A stretch of DNA of 64,000 bases. Origin: Pseudoips prasinana. Taxonomy: Eukaryota > Arthropoda > Insecta > Lepidoptera > Nolidae. The stretch is taken from the NCBI GenBank assembly GCA_951640165.1, contig OX621242.1, positions 38,583,501 to 38,647,500 on the forward strand, read 5' to 3'. A model generated the notes under the pieces. It saw nothing but the letters and a program-made list of their open reading frames with translations. It was not told the origin of the DNA and searched no databases. The translations under genes and the position numbers were made by a program. Below are positions 45,460-57,560 of the stretch, piece after piece (the stretch's first letter is position 1; every line of letters begins with the position of its first letter).

Positions 45460-45513
45460 AATTGCATTGATCGTGGTCTCAGGCTAATCCCTGAAACCCC
45501 GATCAATGCAATT
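45460..45513. repeat. Imperfect hairpin with 14-bp perfect base
   Basis: AATTGCATTGATCG (45460) pairs with CGATCAATGCAATT (45500); the inner part (GGTCTCAGG/CCTGAAACC) pairs with bulges around a 5-6 nt loop, giving a 54-nt stem-loop of small-RNA precursor shape. Confidence 0.75.
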
Positions 45514-45524
45514 TAGTCCAGTGA

Positions 45525-45755
45525 GCGGGGCCCATAACTCGTAGAACCGACGGCCGTGGACGCAGAAAACCACCTTGAGTGGATACACTTGAGTGGCGAC
45601 CACGAACAACGGTCAAAATTAAATTGGATTGAAAGTTCTTCCTAGAGTCACCAGGAGCCGCTGTATGCGGATAGGGCAAGAGTGACCATTGGACTGAAGA
45701 GCTTTGGAGAAGACCATTGTCGAGCAGTGCACGACGTTCGGCTGATATGATGATA
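45525..45755 (+). repeat. RTE LINE 3' relic
   Basis: CATAACTCGTAGAACCGACG, GAGTGGCGACCACGAAC and GGAGCCGCTGTATGCGGAT, then GTTCGGCTGATATGATGATA. Untranslatable. 45756-46992 holds nothing else except a TG-rich microsatellite near 46168-46204. Confidence 0.6.
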
Positions 45756-46992
45756 CCCGCTACCTCTTACCACTATGCCCATCGCGCAGTCACGTCAGCG
45801 AGTCGCAACTCTCTAACTCATTTTGCAGCAGTGAATACTGTCCAATTTGGAACACGCACATACGGGAAATATAATGTGATTTTATCTGCACTACACTAAA
45901 GTATGAAATGAATAGGTGGTTATGTGGGTTATGGAAGCCTTTTTAGTTGCGTAATCAGTGCGCTGCTACATTTTGGCATGGGCAAATAAATGGAGACAGA
46001 ATTAAACGTAAATTATAATCACTATTGCCGAAAGACAATCTGTCAGGAGCGCTACCGTATTACATAACATTACGATGTCGAGTACAATATTGAAAATTGA
46101 TGATGATTTAAAATTAAAGGGTTCCGAATAAAATTACCTGACGCACAATACCTGCAATCAAACACACATTTATGTGTGTGTATGTGTAAGTGTGTGTGTG
46201 TGTGCGCGTATATGTTTGATATGTATATACGTCAAAAACAAACATGCGGGCCAGTCTTTGGGGACTGCCGATAGAAGTCAAAACTATTTTTTCATTTCTC
46301 ATACTCGGAAAGTAGTGTTTATTTGATCCGAGTAGCGAGTGGAAGATGCTATTTCCCACTTTTGGGTGGTAATGACTGGTTTTAAATCAGCTAACTGGTT
46401 TTATGCGGATAACCTAAAAAGTGCTTAGCTGATTAATAATACTAGAGATCGCAGTCGTTCTAAATTAGACCACTTAAGTTTCTATAGTCAAATACTATAT
46501 AGTATACATTGAAAATTTTTCAGTGTGTTTGAAGTATGGTTGATTTTTATCAAAAATCATTTACTTCTAATGTTTCTGCACTCTTACTCCATCTCAATTT
46601 TAACTGTTCCAAAATTAATTCCTCCGTCCGCGCAATTTTCATAAAAAGGAGTACAAAGTTTTAGTTATGATATTATTATTAAGTACTACACTGCATTCGT
46701 TTTCGGTATGAAAGAATATAAAAAAAAACATATATTTCTACGCCCACTAACAGCAAACCTCCACGGAAAGCCTGTTTTTTTACACTTACAAATAAACTTT
46801 AGAGTTTAAAGTCCATCCCTCATACATTTACCTCCGATGTTTGCGGGTCACCCCTGTGTTTGATCAGTTAAAATGTTTGCACAACTAGTGCGCTATGACC
46901 TATAAAGTAGACCTATCTAGAAATGTTTATTTGAATTAAATGTTATATACCTATATCTTTTGGCACTGATAAAGACAGAAATTTTATCACCA

Positions 46993-47475
46993 CTAGCTGT
47001 GCCCCGCGACTTTACTCGCGTTAAACTTTATAAATAGTCTATGTTAATCCAAGATGTTAGCTAACTCCATACCAAATTTTATTAAAATCGTTCCAGTCGC
47101 TTAGACGTGAAGAAGTAACAAACATACACAGTCACACACTCACAAACTTTCGCCTTTATGGTATTAGTGTGATTATTAACAGTCTATGCGTTAATCCAAG
47201 GTTTTTACTAACTCCATACCAAATTTTATTAAAATCGCTCCAGTCGCTTAGACGTGAAGAAGTAACAAACATACACAGTCACACACTCACAAACTTTCGC
47301 CTTTATGGTATTAGTGTGATTATTAACAGTCTATGCGTTAATCCAAGGTTTTTACTAACTCCATACCAAATTTTATTAAAATCGCTCCAGCCGTTTAAAC
47401 GTGAAGAAGTAACAAACATACACGCTCACATACTCACACACTTACAAACTTTCGCCTTTATAATATTAGTGTGAT
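46993..47475 (-). mobile_element. LEP1-like element with three tandem internal units
   Basis: Starts CTAGCTGTGCCCCGCG and ends CGCCTTTATAATATTAG. Between them the AGTCTATG...CTTTCGCCTTTAT segment is present three times, at 47036, 47181 and 47328, with periods of 145 and 147 bp. Units 1 and 2 share CTCCAGTCGCTTAGACGTG or a one-base variant; unit 3 keeps the family-like CTCCAGCCGTTTAAACGTG. Confidence 0.85.
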
Positions 47476-47554
47476 GTCAGCCGAAACACGTGCGCAGCTG
47501 GACTAAGCCAGAATTACACTACCAGCAACTTCCAACGTAATAATAAATACAAAA

Positions 47555-47790
47555 GTTCCTCATCTCATGTCTATTGTTGGACAAAAGCCTCCCCCAAGAA
47601 TGGGAGGACATGTCATAATGGCTAGGGGTAGAAGACGGGTTGGCGATCGCGGTAGGATGGTTTCACAAAGAGACGCTGCTGCCCGTTCTCTGGTAGATAT
47701 TCCCTCGGGTCTACTTCTAGGCCCCTCATTGGGTACAATGAGGTGGTGATGTTCTGAGCCGTCAGCTACACAGCCTTTACCCATGTTATA
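47555..47790 (-). repeat. S6 SINE, antisense
   Basis: GTCTATTGTTGGACAAAAGC, CCCCAAGAATGGGAGGACAT, GACGCTGCTGCCCGTTCTCT. Contains a short CCTCATTG/CAATGAGG stem. Confidence 0.65.
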
Positions 47791-48024
47791 AAAGAAAACA
47801 AGATCCAGACTTAATTTATTTATTCCCTAAAGATATGACATTGATGTGGAATTGTCAATATTTTTCCCTAATGTAGGTACTTGATGTGGCAGCTACTGAA
47901 GACCCTTTTTTTAAATATATGTATACTTAAGATTTAATTCCTTTCATTTCAGTTATTAAATTCTTCATGCATGGTCTCCAATTTAGGGTACATCTGACTT
48001 TGTCTTTCTTGAGAACCCTTTTTT

Positions 48025-48350
48025 TAAGAGAGGTAGGGCATAGGGCGTTCGTTAGGGGCATAGACATAGGACGTTCTTTCGTTCAAAGAGCAGGCCGACT
48101 GGGGAAGTACCTCCACCCTATGGAAGACATATCCTTAATAATAATATTAATAACCTTAATGTTGTGTTTCCGAGTGTGAGTAAGGTCGCCAGAGCTCATT
48201 GGGGTGGGGGGGAGGGGACACTTGTTTGCTGACTTTTAAAGGCCGGCAACGCTCCCGCGACACCTCTGGTGTTGCGAGTGTCCATGGGCGGCGGTGATCA
48301 CTTACCACCAGGTGACGCACTTGCACGTATATCGCCCTCTGATAAAAAAA
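48025..48350 (-). repeat. Rep-A, near full length, with a small internal duplication
   Basis: Collinear with 520-826. The end contains GGGCATAGGGCGTTCG and then GGGCATAGACATAGGACGTT, a short duplication absent from other copies. Confidence 0.75.
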
Positions 48351-48919
48351 ATCTCCGAGAATGTTCTACAAGGTCTTCTCCTTTTTTTGTCAAATTTCTT
48401 GCATTCATCCTTTCTAAATGTACATCCATTTCAGTCACCCATATTTAGAAAATAGTAATTATATCAATTCAACTACAAAGTTGTCGTTTGTCGCTAACGT
48501 AAACCTTGAAATGAGGTAAAATCCTCCCAAGTCCCTGCCTCATCAATCCCAGCCACCGTCTCTCTCATCCGTCAGTGTTCCGCACATCCATGATTACACT
48601 AATTGTAGTGTATAATAAAGCTATAATCGCTACATTTTTCCGAGTAAGAGTCTCTAATGTGTTGTGTATTAACATTTCTGTGGGGCTTCAGTATGAGCGG
48701 ATCCTGTTTGCTGTATAAATATGAATACTAATAATAAATATCGTTTATTTTCTCCACAAATATTTTAGGATAATAGTTACAAGATTGCAGGTTAGAAATG
48801 GGTTGTACAGATATGTTGTGGAGACTAGAGCTGCTACTAGATTAACCCTGTGTTACAAGTTTCCAGTCCTCCACCTGGGACAGCTGAGATATTTTCCTGG
48901 AATGACATGAATGTTTAAT
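48351..48919. other. No gene recognised
   Basis: A possible antisense LINE tail begins at about 48728 (CTAATAATAAATATCGTTTA). Confidence 0.4.
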
Positions 48920-49095
48920 ACCCGCTGGCTGGATGGTAACGGCAATAAATATCATCAACCCATTTCATCTCGTGAAGGGCGTAGAAGTCGTCTCAAGGAA
49001 ATAACTAAAAGGTTACGGGCAGCAGCGTCTCTGAGTATTATAACCATTATACTGCGACCAAAAATCCGTCTGCAAAGTATAGCGTTTATAAAGTA
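48920..49095 (+). repeat. S6 SINE body, diverged
   Basis: GGCTGGATGGTAACGGCAAT, CCATTTCATCTCGTGAAGGG, CGGGCAGCAGCGTCTC. Confidence 0.55.
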
Positions 49096-49179
49096 ACAAG
49101 CAAATGGTGGACACGATTGCATTGTGTAACAGACCCGCGGTCAGTTTAGGGGTCATTGCCAAAGTAATTTTATTTCTGA

Positions 49180-49310
49180 TCAACTCTCACCGCAATCCAG
49201 AGCCTTCCAAGGGTAAGTGTCCCGACCATCTGGGACATGGCGCAAAAGAGGAGCACCTGAATAGCATACCGCGTTCCCGGGGCTTCTCCCAATAGGCGCC
49301 AGTAGAAGTG
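49180..49310. repeat. Unclassified repeat shared with 21187
   Basis: See 21187-21345; both copies run in the same orientation. 49311-49845 shows nothing else. Confidence 0.5.
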
Positions 49311-49845
49311 TCATTGAGCAATGTTAGAAGGCTTGAAGTGTCACTATTGTAACTACTGCCCTTTGGTTCAAATAAGTACCTAAGTAATTAGGTGTAAATA
49401 TAGATTATATTGAAGCCCAACCGCGCAAGTTGAAGCATTAATATTTTAAAATATATTTCTAATTAATCGCTTACACTGCCGCCCACCCTTTTATGAGAAC
49501 GGTCAATTAGATAGTGATTTTATTTACTTTTTTGTGCACAATTCAGAGATCCATATTACTTTAGCTTGTTGTTGAAAAAATATTGTTTGGGGGTAGTCAA
49601 AACCCGTGAGGTTTCAGACACAAAGCTGGTTAAACCTCCGCAGTGTCAGAGGGGGCAAAATGAAAATCATTACCTACATCATAAATCCAAATTATTTATA
49701 AAAATATAAGCAATGTTTAAACGTGCGTTAAAGCAATTTGGCCAACTTACTATAAGAATCGGAGAACACAATAAGAGCCTATCTGATACCTAATATCCTA
49801 AAAATATATGATCTTGTTATATAGGTATAGATATACCATCAGAAC

Positions 49846-49889
49846 CAGAATTTGATGTAGAGGCTAGATAGCTTCTACATCAAATTCTG
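49846..49889. repeat. Perfect hairpin, 16-bp arms, 12-nt loop
   Basis: CAGAATTTGATGTAGA (49846) and TCTACATCAAATTCTG (49874) are exact reverse complements. Confidence 0.9.
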
Positions 49890-50011
49890 ATTCTCACTCT
49901 GTTCTGGAAAAAAGTACAGGACCTACCGTTCTGAACTCTTTATAAATTGACAGTTCTAAATATTTTTATCTGGACTTCATCTTTCAGAATTTTACTACAA
50001 AATTTAAATAT

Positions 50012-50215
50012 TAGCCACCCATCTCATCCCATGGGAAGTTTCCGAGGTAATATCTACTAGAGGACTGGCAGAGGCGTCTCGCTGAGTACTAATGATCATT
50101 GTACTAGGATTACTAACGATTTTGCAAGGTTTATTCCTCCCAAATCATGGCTTGGAGAGGCCTCCATCTATTACTGGATGTCTTTTGGCCGAAATGATAG
50201 CTTTTAGCCACCACT
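50012..50215 (+). repeat. S6 SINE body, diverged
   Basis: CACCCATCTCATCCCATGGG, GGCAGAGGCGTCTCGCTGAG. 50216-50992 shows nothing recognisable. Confidence 0.45.
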
Positions 50216-50992
50216 GCAACGCCCGTAAGCCAGGATCAAGAAAAATATGTTGAATATTAGTATCTATTAAAAAAACATAATAGTAAATGACAAATATTAT
50301 GATCAAAACGTTTATGAAGACCATTTAAATCACCCGTGCCCATTACGCCTACCACATAACTCCACAACTGCCATCAACCTCGAAGGTGGACATAAAAAAC
50401 CTGCCCTTTATTACATTCCGAGCTCTCAATATGTCCGGACGTTTTAGCGAGCGTAATGTCGGTAGTAATAACACGTTTTTAGGAGCACGAACCACGGTGA
50501 CTGGCGGACGAGCCAGTTATTTGTAGGTATGTAGTTATTACATTAAATGAGGAGTTTGACAAATATGAGTTTGATTTTATTGAAACAATGATCCCGGATT
50601 CACCCGCGTTAATCTGTCGACAATTGGTCGTAGCAACCCAGAAACCTTCGTGGGCTTATGCACGATACTTTGCTGAAATCATCATATGATCAAATGCATA
50701 GTTTACGATTCTATTGAGGACATGCAATCAAACATTCATTTTTGTGTATACAGATTGGGTAGAATTTAATTGGTCGCATTTTTACCGTGGTAATAACTTT
50801 ACTTCAATCTTGAGTAAGGCAAAAACGTATGGCAAAATGCTATAAAGCCTGTGGATTTGCGGATTATGAGAGTAGAAGAATAAATAGTGTGACAGTTACA
50901 CACAGGTTCAGTTTTGGAGTATAATATTCATTTATTTCTCTCATTATTCTTTATAGGATATAGGATACGTAATAACAAAGATTAAATATCTT

Positions 50993-51135
50993 GGGACAAC
51001 TATCACACCGTCATATGGTCCCAAACTAGGCAGAGACGCCTAATGCAGAACATAATAATCTTGCTTTTCATTCAAAGACTTGTCCTGGGTCGGAAACGAA
51101 CCCACGACCTTAGGCTTTGCAGTCAGGGTTACTAA
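50993..51135 (-). repeat. S2 SINE, antisense, internally deleted
   Basis: TTGGGACAACTATCACACCG, GGTCCCAAACTAGGCAGAG, then directly the head (TCCTGGGTCGGAAACGAACC). Confidence 0.55.
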
Positions 51136-51204
51136 CTACTATGACGCTATATTTATTGTCTTAATTTCATTGCATTCAAAATCAGGGTTAGTTCCAAATC
51201 TCTA

Positions 51205-51450
51205 AAAGTGCTTAATTATACGCTTGAATAATTTGACTACACGTGCATCGACCAGAGGGTATATATCCCAGAGTGCGGGCAGCAGCGTCTTTCTGTGTAA
51301 TATAACATCATACTGTGATCGCCAACCCGTCTGCCAAGCGTGGCGATTATGGCATATACCTCCAAACGATGGATACAACTCCATTGTGGAAATCTTTACG
51401 GGAGGTCATTGTCCAGTAATAGACGTCATTAGGTTGACTTGATGAAGAAG
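51205..51450 (+). repeat. S6 SINE body
   Basis: GCGGGCAGCAGCGTCTTTCT, AACCCGTCTGCCAAGCGTGG, GATTATGGCATATACCTCC. 51451-51710 shows nothing else. Confidence 0.65.
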
Positions 51451-51710
51451 GATTTATTTCCTTACACCGGACGTTGTCTTATAAAAGTCTCGATCTTAAA
51501 TCAGGCATATTTACGCTGAACGGCAATTACACAAACCTATCCAAAGAATCGATCCTTTCATGCATGTCCGCGTCCGTAATAGCTTGGAGCAGAGGTTTCA
51601 GCTCGATGGAGAATGGTTTACAATAGCCTAGCTGTCGCTGCGGGAATTGTATGAGTTTGTGTCTATGTTATTTAGGTTTATTATTATTGTAGTAAAACTT
51701 CCTTACGCCT

Positions 51711-51960
51711 TAGATAGATAGATAGAATAGATAGATAGATAGATAGTTAAAATTGTGATCGGGTGAGATGAACGGAAGCTGAGAGGGAATACGGAAGAGA
51801 GATATAAGTAAGTGAAGACAAAAAGAGAGAGAGAAAGTTACGTATCGTATATTATATGTAGGGGCAAGAGAGAGAGAGAGGTTAAAAGAACAGGTTTTTT
51901 CTCTTTCTCTCATAGCCACATACATTATAGATGGAGCTTAAGGCTTAAGCTTAAGGGAAA
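51711..51960. repeat. GATA microsatellite and shared GA-rich repeat
   Basis: Two AGAT-unit runs (51711-51746) followed by GTGATCGGGTGAGATGAACG and GA-rich stretches related to 37618-37695. 51961-52437 is AT-rich with a possible LINE 3' end at 52370-52440. Confidence 0.6.
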
Positions 51961-52437
51961 AATAACAATAAGTGGTGTTGACTATATTTCGTAAAGTAAT
52001 TACGACGGTACCCCTTTATAGATGTCTTATTTCACATCATATGTACCCTTTATACATGTCTTATTCAGTAATATTATAAGTTAATTAAATATAAATGTGG
52101 TAGCATTAAAGCGCGACCGTCGTTTTAAACACAAGGTCCGTTATAATAATAATACTGAATTCATTACTTAATATAGACAGAAACATTCAGACAATATGTA
52201 GTAAAATATAAATTTCAATCATTAAACCTAAACATAATCTCCTTGACAATAACTTAATACAAGCTAGCTAATTATCACTACTATTATAAAATAAATTGTA
52301 CATTTCGTGTACCTAAATATCTGTAATATGCAACTAGAAATAATAACTGTATTACTACAAACATGTTCTGACTATTTACAAGCGCTTTTTTAAAGTCTAC
52401 GTGAATATAAACCTTTTTTATTTTATTTTATAAAATC

Positions 52438-52610
52438 AATATCTTGGGAACACTAACACTTTGCCATCTGATCCCAAACTAAACAGAGTCTGTACTATGC
52501 AATCAGACCACTGATAAACAAACTTATATATTAGGCTAAAGGCTCAAAACAAATAATCGTGCTCATTACATAAATATTTATTTTGGACTAACACCTAGAC
52601 CAACAAGCCA
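52438..52610 (-). repeat. S2 SINE fragment, antisense
   Basis: CTTTGCCATCTGATCCCAAA, ACTAAACAGAGTCTGTACTA and a degraded head. Confidence 0.5.
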
Positions 52611-52770
52611 GGCAAAACCAAACATCAATAGCTACATTCTCTTTAAAATGCGTCGTTTGTGTATACATAAGGGTTTTTAATGCACTCTTAGAAAGCCTCA
52701 TGACAGAATCCAATCCAAAAATTTGCCAGCCGAGACAACTATAATATTAATTAATTAATAATAATAATAA

Positions 52771-53013
52771 TATATAGGGACAATGTCACACAGATCATCC
52801 TAGCCCCAAACTAAGCAAAGCTTGTACTATGGGTACCAGGCGACGATATACATACTTATATAGATAGATAAATACATATATACATAGAAAACATCCATGA
52901 CTCAGAAACAAATATTCGTGCTCATCACACAAATATTTGCACTTACCGGGGTTCGAACCCAGGACCACCAGCTTCGTAGGCAGGAGCTCTACCAACTAGG
53001 CTATGGTGACCGT
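52771..53013 (-). repeat. S1 SINE, full length, antisense
   Basis: Minus strand carries A-box TAGCCTAGTTGGTAGAG and B-box GGTTCGAACCCCGG. 53014-53662 has a 105-codon frame (53324-53641) with no recognisable domain. Confidence 0.85.
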
Positions 53014-53662
53014 AATTAGTTTATAGATAACTATAGATTGCAATCGTATCCATGAGATCTTCTGCCCGATCCTCAACCGGGAGAGCTGCCCCATTCTTCT
53101 ATTATATCACGTAGAACAACAGTTGCACAAAACATCTCGAAATCGATCTTGTCATGAACCCACCACCACCAGAACGTTCAAAACTCTAGAGAGACTCTGG
53201 CATGGGTTACTTAGTTCGTATTATAATTTAGACGGATAACGGCCTACACTACACCACTCTATGCTCGTGAAGCAGTGAAAATTTCATAGTATAACGTTCC
53301 GTTAAAAAGTATTCTTTAAAAACATGGTCACTTCCACAAAGATGTTTTCAATTTCAACCAAAAACGCAAAACCCTATACTTTTCCCAAAACATTTTCCAC
53401 GAACGAAATTGACAAACAACATTTCACCGCAAGGTTAGGCGTGTTCGCAATCATAACGTGTTTCCGTCTAATCTATATAAAATTGAGGCTAGGAACCAAC
53501 TCCTGTCCGTTGTTGCAGACTGCTCAAATTGAACAGAGAAATCAAGGAAAATACGATATTGGAAGCGAATACTACACTGGACATATTTTGGTGCAGGTGT
53601 TAGTCTTAGCTGAAATCCGGCCATTTTTATGTGCTCCTTGACAATAGTCAGTAATAATGGCT

Positions 53663-53712
53663 CTGATGATTTACCCACTTTAAGCTATTGCTTAAAGTGG
53701 GTAAATCATCAT
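53663..53712. repeat. Perfect hairpin, at least 22-bp arms, 4-nt loop
   Basis: Arms 53664-53685 and 53690-53711 are exact reverse complements around TATT. Confidence 0.95.
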
Positions 53713-53824
53713 AGTTCTTCCGTATACCGTTGTGCATTGATACTAGAACACACAACAGGAGGCAAACTAGAACCTCAGACTTAAGATTACATAAGATATC
53801 GCTAGAAAATGAGGTATATATAAT

Positions 53825-53970
53825 TGATAAAGTTTAACGCGGGTAAAACCGCGGGGCATAATTAGTATTATATAAAAAAAAAGTAGTATCTAGTTTCCAT
53901 AGTACAAGATCTGCTTAGTATGTAATCAGATGGCCGTATGTGAATAATGGCCCAGGCTATTATTATTATT
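53825..53970 (+). repeat. LEP1 end fragment followed by S2 fragment
   Basis: 53833-53868 holds TTTAACGCGGGTAAAACCGC and GGGGCATAATTAGT. From 53878 S2 body: TTTCCATAGTACAAGATCTG and TGGCCCAGGCTATTATTATT. Confidence 0.6.
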
Positions 53971-56410
53971 TATTTGTTTACTATCAATATCTCACCAATA
54001 AATTGATACTTGTGTGAGATGATAGTAAGATTACACAAGCATTTTATTTATAATTTTCATAGTTGATGTGTTTTTATAATGAACGTATTACTATACCTTT
54101 ATGATATCCTCTGTAGTTTAACGTGTCTACATCATCCGTGTAGCACGACGCACGTAAAATATAATATCCGCTTCTTTGATCCGAAGCTGCTAATTGTGAA
54201 TATTTTGATATGTAGGTGGAATCTAATATTTAATGCTCCTGAAATGTATTTTATTATGTTGCATTACTCTTATTAAAGGAACTGTCAACGCTTTTCTGGA
54301 CGCTTCATGAGCGCATCATAGTTGGAAACTTTTTTATATTCATCACCTCGCAACAGACGGCCTTCTGATGGCAAGAGGTCACTCACGTCTTCTCGACCCC
54401 TTTCTATGCTTGATGAACTCTTGCAACAGTACCAACACACATGATGACAGCATTAAAAAAATAAGGCTAATACCTGGAGTGAGTTCTGCAAGATGTTGGT
54501 ACTACTATAAGGCCTAGGCTCCCGTCGGTGGATCTTCATTAACTTTGGCAAGCACTTGACACAATGAAATAATTAACCCTACTTCCACTTCTCTTTAATT
54601 TCAACCTCTGCTTCTCTTTTCCTTTATGAATGTGTCCTGTCGTGGCCCAACATCTTTTCTCTTCTCCTCTTTGTGGCCTTAACACCAAATTCTAAATTAG
54701 TTTCAACTCTCTCTATATCTTTGTTTCAGTTGACATGTCTTGCAACCGTATAGAGATTGACATACTCTTAGTGTACTTCTTATTTTAATAAGTTTATTTA
54801 TGGATATATTTGTATTTTATAGGATTTTGTTGTTATACTATCTTAAGAACTATTTTTGAAGAACATTGATAGACTCACTTAAAAACACTTATAGCACCAT
54901 TAAATAATGTACGGCTTAATATTAAAATCTTTTCTTTTCTTCTGGATTTAATTTAGCAGTTGATCATTCTATTAGTCTGAAAAATACAATTTTTTTAACA
55001 GAACGGTAAATGTATTTGCATGAAGTAACAACAACTAATAAAACGACCAAATATGGTTCAATAAGACCATAACATTTATATTCCCCTTGGAAGTTAATCA
55101 TTTCAATAGGTTACACAAAAAGTGTTCTAAAGTTATCTATAAACTAAAAATTCATATTTTAATTGATAATTAATACTAATGGCAAATCTAATTAATATTA
55201 ATTAACGGTAATACGAATATGTCTGTGTATCTAAATAAATGCGCATAAAGTGTGTATGGGAACAAAATTGAGCGCTAGGAACAAAATACATCTTTGGGAG
55301 TGCCTTGGTCCTCACTAGTTCTCTCTACAACTGTGAGCTCTCCTGCACAGCACAGAACACGTGGTATGGTCAATAACGCGGAGCTAGAGTCAACGACCCA
55401 ATATGTTCAGAATATTACATTGTTAAATAAACGACTATTCCTCCAAATATTCAAAGAATTGCTAAGTAATTTCCTTTAATAATTGGCGAAAACTTTCACG
55501 ATTATTCAGTTGAAACTAAACTAAAATCATAACTAATGATCACATTCACCTTGTTGCAAGAATCCAACAAAAATGAATACACCTAATAATATTTACGATG
55601 TACCATCATAGCTAATTTGCTTAAAACTACAGGATGTTCGTGCCAGAGTCTACCAACGTTTTTGTCAAATTAAATGACTTTTATGAATTATGACCGCTTT
55701 TTATTGGGGCAGTCGTTAAAATTTATCAAAACAAGTATAGGTTAAATATATCATAATTCTTAGCTATTTCAGTGGGAGAACATGTTAGATTTTAACAAGA
55801 GAACATTTGCTGTTTTTGTTTTATTAAACATATTGTTTATATGTCGTCTACAGCTTTCATTGAAAATAGTTTTGCCGGTAATGTTTTAACGAATCGAACC
55901 TTTTTTGGAACACTTTATATTCAAAATTCTTGTGCTATTGTTAAATTTGTATACGTCAATGTCAGTACACAGTTTTGTCTATTTTAAATATGTTTAATTT
56001 CTTTCTGATATTTAACAGCGCCATTTGTATCAGCTTTACATGAACATTTTAATAAAGAAAAAATATATAAAGAGGAGAATACTAGTGTAACATAATTCAC
56101 ATAATATGACAGAAAATAGGACAAAAATGATGTGGAACTTTCAGATAATTATTTTAATTCGGTTATTCGCCACATGCTTGCTTTCGAGTCGTTGACTCCA
56201 TTTTTATTTAATAGTAATTATACATACATACATAGATTAAAAATAGTTTACATATACAAAGATAGTTTCAGTTTTATCACTATTCTTAGATGTAAACATA
56301 GAAAGGACAAGTAACTCCACAGTTAAATTGTGGGAGGAATGGCAGCTCAGTTTCTTCTGTACAATAAGCCAACTCGAAGGCTAGCTATCCTCATAGTAAG
56401 ATAGCAGATC
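53971..56410. other. No gene recognised (2.4 kb, AT-rich)
   Basis: Open frames at 54079, 55294 and 56132 are short and AT-biased without motifs. No repeat family of this window is visible. Confidence 0.5.
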
Positions 56411-56503
56411 GCAGTTAGTATTTTTTACTTCATCGACCGGAGGGAACCTTTTAAGTCCTGTAAAAGGTTCCCTCCGGTCGATGAAGTAAAAAATACTAAC
56501 TGC
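56411..56503. repeat. Perfect hairpin, 43-bp arms, 7-nt loop
   Basis: Arms 56411-56453 and 56461-56503 are exact reverse complements around AGTCCTG, including the GC-rich CATCGACCGGAGGGAACC core. Longest perfect palindrome in the window. Confidence 0.97.
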
Positions 56504-56654
56504 CACAGAGAATGTCAAATATACCTGAAGCTGTCCCGAGACCATTACTGGCCGCGATAGAGTGCTCCAGTAGGAAAGAATGGCATACCTTTAGTGTGCT
56601 ACAGATCACATATAATCTTAAAATTGCTAGAAAACCTGCTTCTTTTTTATTCTA

Positions 56655-56840
56655 AAGTTAACGCCCGCACTAGGGAAATGAATCTCTATGTCGCGGAGTA
56701 CTTTACAAACATATAATTGACGGACACGAAGTACATTCGGATTCAGAACTACTATTTATGAATCATACAATTAGAAGGGAATTGAACCCGCGACACGAAT
56801 GGCGAGGCAACTGTCTTAACCGTTGCGCCACACATTCAGT
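56655..56840 (-). repeat. S5 tRNA-like SINE, antisense
   Basis: Minus strand: TGTGGCGCAACGGTTAAGAC, B-box GGGTTCAATTCCC, and the body to ATGCCCGC-like end. Collinear with 63068-63262. Confidence 0.7.
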
Positions 56841-56943
56841 AGAAATGCTTTTGCTGCTTGCCTCGGACAGCTCGTAAAGTGTTTGGTTACATACTTGCTT
56901 TCTTTCCGATCATGTCGGATCTGTCAAATTGGATTAAATTATT

Positions 56944-57202
56944 ATTCTTAAAGCTGAAGTGGCAGTAGGCAGGACACATAACTCGTAGAACCGACGGCTG
57001 ATGGGGCAAAACAGTTCCCCACGAAACGGAAGACGCAAGGTGCGCAGGCCCCCTACAAGGTGGACAGACGATCTCGCATGGGTCGTGGGAAGCCGCTGGA
57101 TGCGGGCAGAGCAGGATCGACAATAGTAGATATCCTCAGGGGAGGCCCTTGCCCAGCAGGTGTCGGAGCAGGACGTCTTTTGGCTGATATGATGATGATG
57201 AT
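56944..57202 (+). repeat. RTE LINE 3' relic with GAT tail
   Basis: AAGCTGAAGTGGCAGTAGGC, ACGAAACGGAAGACGC, GTGGGAAGCCGCTGGATGCG, ending TTGGCTGATATGATGATGAT. Frame is interrupted. Confidence 0.7.
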
Positions 57203-57278
57203 TATTCTTAAACTCCTGTACAACAAAGAATTAAACAGTACAAGAAAACAGAAACTATATAGAGACGTGATAGGGGTT

Positions 57279-57319
57279 GTGATCTATCTCACGTGCATCC
57301 TGCACATGAGAGAGATCAC
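57279..57319. repeat. Hairpin, 19-bp arms with 2 mismatches, 3-nt loop
   Basis: GTGATCTATCTCACGTGCA (57279) against TGCACATGAGAGAGATCAC (57301). 57320-57484 shows nothing else. Confidence 0.8.
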
Positions 57320-57484
57320 TACCTCTACCAGACAACTTACTTAGGAATCTCCTTTTCCTGAGTACAGTCATGGGTATAAATGTGTGAGAACATGTGTTTG
57401 TGTCCTGCGTAGTTGGTTAGTATTTATTCAGCTGGGCTTCAGTAGCCGTAATTCAGCGTGGAACAATATTTTACAAAAAAAATC

Positions 57485-57560
57485 ATAATCATCATGATAA
57501 TATAAACTGAAAGACGCCCACTGCTGGACAAAAGGCCATCCCCAAAGATCTCCACAATTG
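57485..57560 (-). repeat. RTE/S6 tail, antisense
   Basis: ATCATAATCATCATGATAAT, then GACGCCCACTGCTGGACAAA and CATCCCCAAAGATCTCCACA. Confidence 0.55.

Noticed and set aside
46993..47475. Regular repeats resembling a CRISPR array
   Set aside because: Units are 145-147 bp without distinct spacers and are bounded by LEP1 ends; eukaryotic context.
53324..53641. 105-codon open frame
   Set aside because: No domain, no splice context, a competing antisense frame of similar quality; probably chance.
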